A DNA stretch of 5,254 bases, from contig PKXT01000045.1 of NCBI GenBank assembly GCA_003133505.1, positions 432 through 5,685 of the forward strand, read 5' to 3'. This stretch comes from Acidobacteriota bacterium (GTDB taxonomy: Bacteria > Acidobacteriota > Terriglobia > Acidiferrales > UBA7541). This document shows positions 1 to 5,254 of the stretch, piece after piece. The translations under genes and the position numbers were made by a program. Below the pieces are notes generated by a model. It ran no database searches. It saw only the letters and a program-made list of their open reading frames with translations, and was not told the DNA's origin. Within the stretch, counting starts at the first letter, position 1. Every line of letters begins with the position of its first letter.

Positions 1-86
1 TAACTGTCTTTCTGGTGCCTGCGGCTTATCTTCTCGCTTATGGCCGGGAGACCCCTGCCATGCTTGGCGAGCCGGAAAAAGCATAA
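1..86 (+). CDS. C-terminal end of probable RND efflux permease (5' truncated by window)
   Basis: Reading back in frame from the TAA at 84-86 gives 27 uninterrupted residues, including TVFLVPAAYLLAYG followed by a short polar tail (RETPAMLGEPEKA). A hydrophobic stretch with V-P-x-x-Y just before a short charged cytoplasmic tail is how the last transmembrane helix of RND pumps (AcrB/MdtB/CusA-like) usually ends. The next gene encodes a TolC-type outer-membrane factor, a usual partner of RND permeases, and it starts on the last base of this stop codon (TAATG). That arrangement implies one mRNA and translational coupling. The role would be proton-driven export from the inner membrane or periplasm. 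Only about 2-3% of a roughly 1000-residue protein is visible, so family membership rests mostly on context. Another polytopic exporter, such as an ABC or MFS membrane protein, cannot be excluded. Confidence 0.62.
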   Translation, partial: TVFLVPAAYLLAYGRETPAMLGEPEKA

Positions 87-1405
87 TGGCGCTTCTGACA
101 CCATTCACCGCGCTTCTTGTGAGTTTGTGCCTGCCTATGGTGATTGCAGCGCAGAACATACAATCCCCGGTAAGTGTCACGCCGCCGGTTCAACACTTAA
201 CCCTGGATAAAGCCGAAGAAATCGCCATTCAACATCATCCCCAGCTAAAGCAAGCTCGATTTACAGCAGCGGCCGCTGGTGAACTGCCCACTCAGCTCCG
301 CGCTGCTTATTACCCGATGGTAACGGGAAACTTCACTGGCGTGGAGGCGGACCCCGGCAGCCGAATCACGGCTGGCGCGCTGAATAATCCGATCATCTAC
401 GACCGTTACGCGAACGGCCTGGAGTTGAACCAATTGGTTACCGATTTCGGCCGTACTCACAATCTGGTGGCCAGCGCGCATTTGCAGGCCGAAGCTGCGC
501 AGGCCGCGGTCGAGGTAACGCGTGAAGATGTCTTGCTGGGTGTGGATAGCGCTTATTTCGGCGTTCTGCGGTCGCTAGCTGTACTCAAGGTTGCCGAGCA
601 GACTACGAATGAAAGACAAGTTGTGGTGAACCAGGTAACCGCCCTCACCAATAACCGTCTTAAGTCCGGCCTCGATCTAAGTTTTGCTCAAGTAAACTTG
701 TCTCAGGCACAGCTTCTGCTAACCAGCGCACAAAACGACGTGGAATCCTCCTACGCGGATCTGGCCATGGCACTGGGCTACTCAGATCACCAATCATTCG
801 ACTTGGCGGACGAGACGGCCGCGAATTTGGGATTGCCGACAGTTGACGAGGCCGTCGCCAAAGCTCTGGCAAACCGTCCTGAGCTGGCCCAGCAACAGTA
901 CAATGTAGAGGCAGCCAAGCGGTTCGTTACGGCGGAGCGGGATCTTTATTTTCCGCGCCTAGAAATCCTCGGGGTTGCCGGGCTTACACCATATGGCCAG
1001 GACCAATTGCTTGATCGATACGCGGCAGCGGGATTCAATCTTGAGGTCCCAATTTTTGAAGGCCATCTGTTTGGAGCGCGGCGCGCCGAGGCCAATTTTC
1101 GGGCGCAGAGCCAAGATCAGCAGCTACAGGTATTGAAGGATAGCCTCGTACGCGATGTGAGACACGCATGGTTAAACGCGAATACCGTGCGGCAGAACTT
1201 GGATTTGACGGCGCAGCTGGTGGCCCAGGCCGACAAAGCATTGAATCTTGCGCAGGAACGGTACAAGCTCGGTTTAAGCTCCATCGTTGAGTTAAGTGAG
1301 GCACAATTGAATGACGCGCAGGCCCAAATTCAGGCGGTCACGGCAAAGTACAATTACCGCGCCGCTATCGCCCAGCTACAGTACCAGGAAGGAAACTTGA
1401 AGTAG
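86..1405 (+). CDS. TolC-family outer-membrane efflux protein
   Basis: This 439-residue protein is an outer-membrane factor: a trimeric channel-tunnel that links an inner-membrane pump and adaptor to the exterior. Residues 1-22 form a signal peptide with a long hydrophobic core ending I-A-A before Q23. C15 in that core is not in a lipobox (the preceding residue is L), so a lipid anchor is unlikely. The two internal OEP repeats are visible. Repeat 1 runs from about 38 to 230 (LTLDKAEEIAIQHHPQL, then long Q/A-rich helices, then ALGY). Repeat 2 runs from about 252 to 439 (TVDEAVAKALANRPEL, then the strand FNLEVPIFEG, then helices containing ERYKLGLSSIVEL). Length is typical for the family. The ATG at 86 overlaps the upstream stop by one base and has a weak GGAA at 74-77, eight bases away, which fits translational coupling. 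The mature protein has no cysteine. The substrate cannot be read from this gene. Confidence 0.95.
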   Translation: MALLTPFTALLVSLCLPMVIAAQNIQSPVSVTPPVQHLTLDKAEEIAIQHHPQLKQARFTAAAAGELPTQLRAAYYPMVTGNFTGVEADPGSRITAGALNNPIIYDRYANGLELNQLVTDFGRTHNLVASAHLQAEAAQAAVEVTREDVLLGVDSAYFGVLRSLAVLKVAEQTTNERQVVVNQVTALTNNRLKSGLDLSFAQVNLSQAQLLLTSAQNDVESSYADLAMALGYSDHQSFDLADETAANLGLPTVDEAVAKALANRPELAQQQYNVEAAKRFVTAERDLYFPRLEILGVAGLTPYGQDQLLDRYAAAGFNLEVPIFEGHLFGARRAEANFRAQSQDQQLQVLKDSLVRDVRHAWLNANTVRQNLDLTAQLVAQADKALNLAQERYKLGLSSIVELSEAQLNDAQAQIQAVTAKYNYRAAIAQLQYQEGNLK

Positions 1406-1512
1406 CCCACACTCCTGCGTCGGCGGTAGATGGCATCCGACTGATAGGCCTTGGCTTGGACCGCGATGTTTTACCCGCCGGAACTAGCTCCGCAGTCCCT
1501 GGCACGCCGCAA
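1406..1512. other. Convergent intergenic gap between tolC-like gene and dipZ
   Basis: These 107 bp separate the 3' ends of two convergent genes. I looked on both strands for a GC-rich hairpin followed by a T-run and found none that is convincing. The best candidates are a 5-bp stem (GTCGG 1419-1423 with CCGAC 1437-1441) and a short stem around CTAG at 1480-1490, neither followed by a T tract. Termination may be Rho-dependent or rely on transcript convergence. The only other structure is a short direct repeat, listed separately. Confidence 0.6.
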
Positions 1513-1517
1513 CTAGC
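1476..1517. repeat. Imperfect 13-bp direct repeat spanning the dipZ stop codon
   Basis: CGCCGGAACTAGC (1476-1488) and CGCCGCAACTAGC (1505-1517) match at 12 of 13 positions with a 29-bp period. The right copy contains the dipZ stop codon (CTA on the plus strand at 1513-1515). The left copy lies in the intergenic gap, and the dipZ frame reaches another stop, TAA at 1471-1473, 13 codons after the first. This could be a small tandem duplication or chance; a function is not evident. Confidence 0.4.
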
Positions 1518-3270
1518 CGAAAGTAAAAGCAAACGCCTGTACGTTAGGATCCCAAAACTCAATTTGGAAAGTACGATCTTCAACCTTGCCCTTTTGGCGG
1601 ATCAACTGGTAGAGACGATAGCCCCGCACCATACCATTTCCCTGGCCGTCCAAATCCGCTCCATGATCGTCGCCCGGTGCGGCGCCATCCATTAACACCC
1701 GAAAATGGATGGGCCGGCCATCTTTCCCAGGCCCCAGCACGAGATGTAAATCCCGCGCGTGGAACCGGAAAACTATCTTGCCCAGCGCCGCCAGGAGCAT
1801 GGCTCGTTCAGCGCCTACTTCCCATTTGCCGGCCAAACCCCAGTTATTCACGTCCAGACGCGAGGGAACCGTATAGATTGCCGGGGCATCCTCTTTGATT
1901 TTTTCCGGAGAGGCGTAGTTTTCCTGGCGGGCATACCCGACATACGTTTCGAGTGATCGCATATCATTGACGTCGGATGCAGCCTGTGCTCCGAAGGCAC
2001 TTACCCGGATCGTTCCCGCCACCTTCAGGTTTGCATTCTTCTCTTTCAGCAGTTGCTGAATCACTTGCTCGGATTTGCCATATTCGCCTTCCCCGAAATG
2101 GTGATAGCGAATCACCCCGTGCGCGTCTATGAAATAATGCGCAGGCCAGTATTCATTGTCAAATGCCTTCCAGATCGCGTAGTTGCTATCAATCGCGACG
2201 GGATAGGCAATCTCTAGGTCGCGTACGGCGTTCGCGACGTTGGTTTGATCCTTTTCGAAAGCAAACTCCGGCGTATGCACCCCGATGACAACAAGGCCGT
2301 CCTGCTTATATTTTTCCGCCCAAGCTTCCACATAGGGGATTGCCCGAAGGCAGTTGATGCACGAATAGGTCCAGAAATCAACAACGACAACTTTGCCTTT
2401 CAAGTCCTCACGTGTCAGTGGGGCGGAGTTCAGCCAGGCAACGGCACCATCCAAACTTGGCAAAAGTCCTTCATTTCCCAATCGGATCTGCGTTGCCGGC
2501 TCTGCCGTTGAATCGGTTGCTCGAACGTTTGCGACAGGCCGGAAGCGATTAATCAAATTTTGCTCAATGCCTGATGTACTGGCCAAGGAAAGCCGCCGCA
2601 GAACGCCTGTGTCCCATCCGGAAGCGATGGCAACTACTCCAATTAGCACGGCTACTCCTAATCCGCGACGAATCCACTCCTCCGTACCCAGGGATCGTTT
2701 CATAAGCGCAAACATTCTCTTTCCGGCAAGCAAGGCCACGCCGAGTGAACACCCCGCTCCAGTTGCAAAGGCAATGAGCAGGAAAGCGGTATGCGCGCTG
2801 GCTCCTTCAATCGCTGCGCCAGTGAGGATCAAGCCAAGAATTGGCCCGGCGCACGGGGCCCAGAGCAAGCCCGTTGATACTCCGAGCAGCAGCGACTTTC
2901 GGATGCTTGAATCATTCTTGTCCGGCCCCTGGGCACGTCCTCCCAGCCGCACAAACGGCCGGGATAAGTATTCGGCAAGAGCGGGAAATAGCAGCGAAAA
3001 ACCCAACACCGCGAAGATTACAAGTGCCAGAATTCTGCCGACCTGATTCGCACGAACTATCCATGCTCCGGCAACGGTAGCGACCGCCGCGACAAGTGCA
3101 AACGTCAGCGCCATGCCCGCGAGGAGAGGCAAGCCGCTTCGCCGAAAAGGCTGGTCCGCGCGGGAGAATACGAAGGGCAAAACAGGCAAGATGCAAGGGC
3201 TGACAATCGTCAGGATGCCGCCAACAAATGCCAGCAGGTACAAGAGCATTGAGCTATTTATCCATTCCAT
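1513..3270 (-). CDS. dipZ: DipZ-like thiol-disulfide transporter: CcdA membrane domain + thioredoxin + C-terminal beta-sandwich
   Basis: This 585-residue protein (counted from the ATG at 3270) should move electrons from cytoplasmic thioredoxin through the inner membrane to periplasmic thiols, supporting cytochrome c maturation or disulfide repair. Residues 6-222 hold six hydrophobic segments of the CcdA/DsbD type. C26 in SPCILPVLPF and C140 in WAPCAGPI are the expected membrane redox pair. Residues 270-415 form a TlpA-like thioredoxin domain with active site WTYSCINCLR (C304, C307) and the cis-proline in YWPAHYFID (P376). From about 439 to 585 comes the beta-sandwich domain typical of DipZ, with WEVGAE, RFHARDLHLVLGP, DGAAPGDDHG and FAFTFG. 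The domain order matches mycobacterial DipZ, which is somewhat longer. The start is uncertain. A TTG at 3291 (GGGGATAAGGA just upstream) would add seven residues. An ATG at 3249 would give the common N-terminus MLLYLLAF, with GGAT ten bases upstream. A porin terminator upstream implies its own promoter. Confidence 0.93.
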   Translation of the reverse strand: MEWINSSMLLYLLAFVGGILTIVSPCILPVLPFVFSRADQPFRRSGLPLLAGMALTFALVAAVATVAGAWIVRANQVGRILALVIFAVLGFSLLFPALAEYLSRPFVRLGGRAQGPDKNDSSIRKSLLLGVSTGLLWAPCAGPILGLILTGAAIEGASAHTAFLLIAFATGAGCSLGVALLAGKRMFALMKRSLGTEEWIRRGLGVAVLIGVVAIASGWDTGVLRRLSLASTSGIEQNLINRFRPVANVRATDSTAEPATQIRLGNEGLLPSLDGAVAWLNSAPLTREDLKGKVVVVDFWTYSCINCLRAIPYVEAWAEKYKQDGLVVIGVHTPEFAFEKDQTNVANAVRDLEIAYPVAIDSNYAIWKAFDNEYWPAHYFIDAHGVIRYHHFGEGEYGKSEQVIQQLLKEKNANLKVAGTIRVSAFGAQAASDVNDMRSLETYVGYARQENYASPEKIKEDAPAIYTVPSRLDVNNWGLAGKWEVGAERAMLLAALGKIVFRFHARDLHLVLGPGKDGRPIHFRVLMDGAAPGDDHGADLDGQGNGMVRGYRLYQLIRQKGKVEDRTFQIEFWDPNVQAFAFTFG

Positions 3271-3291
3271 TTCCGAAACAGCAAGTTTCAA

Positions 3292-3488
3292 TCCTTATCC
3301 CCGCAGGATGACTTTCCTGATGCGACTCCGGATGGCAATGATACGCCTAAACACTCATGCGGTACGGAATCCTTGTCGCTGTGGGCAACCGGTTGGATAT
3401 GAGCACGGTAAGTCACATTGCGGCAACCTTCAAACCAATCCCGGTGCAAAAAGGACTGGCTGCGGGAAATTGGGAAGCCACCAAAATT
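3292..3488 (-). promoter_or_regulatory. dipZ: Upstream non-coding region likely carrying the dipZ promoter
   Basis: Porin transcription should end at the terminator at 3489-3528, so this roughly 200-bp stretch must contain the dipZ promoter if dipZ is expressed. No reading frame here looks like a real gene. On the minus strand a TATCAT at 3343-3338 resembles a -10 box and would give a leader of roughly 40-80 nt, depending on the start codon, but no good -35 box lies 17 bp before it. A perfect 10-bp palindrome, CAACCGGTTG, sits at 3386-3395, where an upstream regulator could bind. The 7-mer GGCAACC occurs twice (3384-3390 and 3422-3428). All of these short motifs could occur by chance; the promoter claim rests mainly on gene layout. 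Confidence 0.4.
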
Positions 3489-3528
3489 AAAAAACGGGCG
3501 GCGCTTGCACCATCTCAAGCGCCGCCCG
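3489..3528 (-). terminator. Rho-independent terminator of the porin gene
   Basis: Bases 3495-3507 (CGGGCGGCGCTTG) and 3516-3528 (CAAGCGCCGCCCG) are perfect inverse complements. They form a 13-bp, very GC-rich stem with an 8-base loop (3508-3515). Read on the minus strand, the stem is followed at once by six Ts (3494-3489), then AA and four more Ts. This is the canonical intrinsic terminator layout. It begins 32 bases past the porin stop codon, so it ends the porin transcript and insulates dipZ downstream. On the plus strand no T-run follows the stem, so it acts in one direction only. Confidence 0.95.
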
Positions 3529-3560
3529 CTGGTAATGCACCTGCGTTAAGGTTATTGGGT

Positions 3561-5254
3561 CTAGGGGATTACGTAGCGGAGGTCAACATACACCACCGCT
3601 GCATTCGCGTTCTTCGGCGCTCCTGGTGTGGTGGCCGTGGCTGGGGCCACGTACCAGGGGGCACGAGTAACCCACGAGATCTGGTTGATTAGTTGCAATG
3701 CACCATAATTCTCGCTCTTCCAGAACGAGTGAGTGAACCCCGTCGAGATCTCCTGGATGGCCCGGTTCTCGGAGTTCGCCGATCCAGTGTAGCCGTAGCC
3801 AACCGGTTTCCCGGTCGCTGGGTCAATGCTGAAATCGCGGCCGAAGTAAGCTCCGCCATAATAGGCGAACCACTGGAACTTCCGGGTAGCCTGATACTCA
3901 AATCCGGCTAAGCCCGATCCCGCGTGCACTAACGACGGCACGAAGTTCAGGCTGGCCGGATCCTGGGCCACTACGAAGTTGGGGCCCAGCGCGTAGATAT
4001 ACCGTCCGCCGCCGTCGCTCCAGAAGGAATTGGCAATCACGTGAAACTTGTGCGTCAATGCCAGATCAATATTGGCCGCTATTCCTCCGCCGGTCTTTGC
4101 CTGGGTGGCGCCAACGCCGGCTACGGCGGCTGGGGTATAAAGTTTATCGCTGGTTAGCAACCCCGCCACTTCAAAATGCCAGTCATTTCCGCGCACCAGT
4201 TGGTCCCGCGTGATTTTTGCAATGATGTCGGGGAAATAGGCTGGCGAACTGGTCCCTGTTCCCTGATCTACTTGGTTGGTATAAGTGGTTCCGGTAGCCG
4301 GGTTAAAGGCCGACGGGAATGTGAGCGCCGTGCCGGTATATTGATCGGGGTTTTCAACTGACACACCCATCGCCCAATACTCGGTAGGATGGTACACGAG
4401 CCGGACCTGCGCCTGCCGCGCGCTCACCAATCCCACGCCATTGTTGGCGTCTATGTCCAATGTGGTAAAAAGGTCGGCGGGCAATGCTGCAATTCCCACG
4501 CGATCGGGGGTCAGCATCGTCCAGTCCTGTCCGCCCAGGATTTCCCAGCTGCCCCGCCGGTAGTCAGCCAAGAACAGACGCAGGCGGAGTGTCGCCCCGT
4601 TGCGGTTGATCAGCAGGTTGGTCGGCTGATTGCCATTGAAGTCCGTCTCCACGTAGCCAAGAACGTCCCCGCCAGCCACATGGGAAGTAACTTTCAAGCT
4701 GAGGCGCGAATTCACCGCGGTGACGTGATCTTCAGTCAAGCCGCCGGCTGAAGTGTTGTTGAACGGAATAGTGTTGAAGCTCGTTCCAAACCCGCTTCCC
4801 ACGTTGGTTGAGCGCCAGTAATTCGAGAAATCAACGAAACCGCCCGGCGCAAAGTCGGCGCCGCCAATGCGGAATGACAGTTTTCCTTCGGCTTCACCGC
4901 TCCGTGCTTCCGCCGATTGCTGCGTCGGCACAGTCAAATTAGCCGTTCCATTGCCGGATGGCAGCACCGTTGCATTCCCCGATTGGGCGCCGCTCGTAGT
5001 CGGCGACCCAACCGCCGAATTCGGAGTTGCGGTGCCGTTCAACCGCTCTTTTAGAGCTGCAATCTCGGCCTGTTGGGCTTCCAGCAAATCACGCAACTGC
5101 TGAAGCTCGCCCTCCACTGCCGCGTTTGCCCCGGTAGCTGTCCCGTTATTGGCCGAGGGCGTGGTAGCCCCCGCCGGCACTGCGGGAGGGTTTGTCGCCG
5201 CCGGAGCCGCCACCGTTGATGTGGCCTTGGTGTCCTTAGTTGCATCCGTTGCCG
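3561..5254 (-). CDS. DcaP-like outer-membrane porin with N-terminal coiled coil (5' end cut by window)
   Basis: The frame is open to the right edge, giving 563 visible residues. The first usable start inside the window (GTG at 5213) lies in low-complexity sequence, so the real start and signal peptide are beyond base 5254. Visible residues 1-45 are rich in Ala, Thr and Pro. Residues 46-71 form a coiled coil (ELQQLRDLLEAQQAEIAALK), and 72-122 form a second Ser/Thr/Asn/Gly linker. From about 124 onward come alternating amphipathic strands of a beta-barrel, including GGFVDFSNYWRS, LGYVETDFNGNQ, LRLFLADYRRG and GGQDWTMLTPD. This layout matches DcaP-type trimeric porins, which pass small solutes through the outer membrane. 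The protein ends VVYVDLRYVIP rather than in the usual aromatic residue. No cysteine is visible. It has its own terminator just downstream. The substrate cannot be inferred; another coiled-coil porin family is the alternative. Confidence 0.87.
   Translation of the reverse strand, partial: ATDATKDTKATSTVAAPAATNPPAVPAGATTPSANNGTATGANAAVEGELQQLRDLLEAQQAEIAALKERLNGTATPNSAVGSPTTSGAQSGNATVLPSGNGTANLTVPTQQSAEARSGEAEGKLSFRIGGADFAPGGFVDFSNYWRSTNVGSGFGTSFNTIPFNNTSAGGLTEDHVTAVNSRLSLKVTSHVAGGDVLGYVETDFNGNQPTNLLINRNGATLRLRLFLADYRRGSWEILGGQDWTMLTPDRVGIAALPADLFTTLDIDANNGVGLVSARQAQVRLVYHPTEYWAMGVSVENPDQYTGTALTFPSAFNPATGTTYTNQVDQGTGTSSPAYFPDIIAKITRDQLVRGNDWHFEVAGLLTSDKLYTPAAVAGVGATQAKTGGGIAANIDLALTHKFHVIANSFWSDGGGRYIYALGPNFVVAQDPASLNFVPSLVHAGSGLAGFEYQATRKFQWFAYYGGAYFGRDFSIDPATGKPVGYGYTGSANSENRAIQEISTGFTHSFWKSENYGALQLINQISWVTRAPWYVAPATATTPGAPKNANAAVVYVDLRYVIP

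Noticed and set aside
112..151. Lipoprotein signal around C15 of the TolC-like protein
   Set aside because: The residue before the cysteine is leucine, not Gly/Ala/Ser, and the hydrophobic core continues past it to a normal cleavage site near residue 22.
1419..1441. Possible terminator hairpin for the tolC-like gene (GTCGG / CCGAC)
   Set aside because: The stem is only five base pairs with a 13-base loop and no T-run follows.
1456..1695. A 79-codon plus-strand open frame starting in the convergent gap
   Set aside because: Most of it is antisense to the conserved C-terminal domain of dipZ, and it has no ribosome-binding site or domain signal.
2393..3046. A 217-codon open frame on the plus strand, antisense to dipZ
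   Set aside because: It is rich in Pro, Ser, Arg and Ala without any domain pattern and lies wholly opposite the strongly conserved CcdA and early thioredoxin region of dipZ. It is a shadow of the GC-rich gene.
3357..3692. A 111-codon plus-strand open frame crossing the intergenic region
   Set aside because: It runs through the perfect terminator hairpin and into the antisense of the porin 3' end; the composition looks like translated non-coding DNA.
4389..4751. A 120-codon plus-strand open frame opposite the porin
   Set aside because: No recognisable family, no upstream ribosome-binding site, and the opposite strand encodes clear beta-barrel strands.
5051..5213. GTG at 5213 as the true start of the porin
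   Set aside because: The frame stays open to the window edge, the residues before it continue the same Ala/Thr/Lys-rich composition, and no signal peptide follows the GTG, which an outer-membrane protein requires.

Overview
The window looks like chromosomal DNA from a Gram-negative bacterium. It encodes an outer-membrane efflux channel, the tail of what looks like its inner-membrane pump, a large coiled-coil outer-membrane porin, and a fused membrane thiol-redox protein (DipZ type). GC content is moderate, by eye in the mid-50s percent. The three-domain DipZ protein together with an Ala/Thr-rich DcaP-like porin ending in an R-Y-V-I-P tail suggests Acidobacteriota or a relative. That placement is an inference from family resemblance; no marker gene is present.

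Layout. Bases 1-86 (+) hold the last codons of an upstream gene, most likely an RND efflux permease. Its TAA stop shares one base with the ATG of a complete tolC-type outer-membrane factor gene (86-1405, +), so the two are read as one operon. A 107-bp convergent gap (1406-1512) follows, with no clear terminator. On the minus strand lies a dipZ-like gene (1513 to about 3270). It fuses a six-helix CcdA/DsbD-type membrane domain, a TlpA-like thioredoxin domain with a C-I-N-C active site, and a C-terminal beta-sandwich domain. Upstream of it is about 270 bp of non-coding DNA containing a textbook intrinsic terminator (3489-3528, minus). This terminator belongs to the next minus-strand gene, a DcaP-like porin (3561-5254) whose N-terminus runs off the right edge.

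How they work together. All four genes act in the cell envelope. The permease and TolC-like protein would form the inner- and outer-membrane ends of a tripartite exporter; the periplasmic adaptor would lie outside the window to the left. DipZ would carry reducing equivalents across the inner membrane to periplasmic thiols. The porin would let small solutes through the outer membrane. The terminator separates porin and dipZ transcription, and dipZ converges on the efflux operon, so this is three transcription units rather than one envelope operon. Mature TolC and the visible porin contain no cysteine, so DipZ is unlikely to serve its neighbours directly. I see no mobile element, CRISPR array, RNA gene or clearly new system here.
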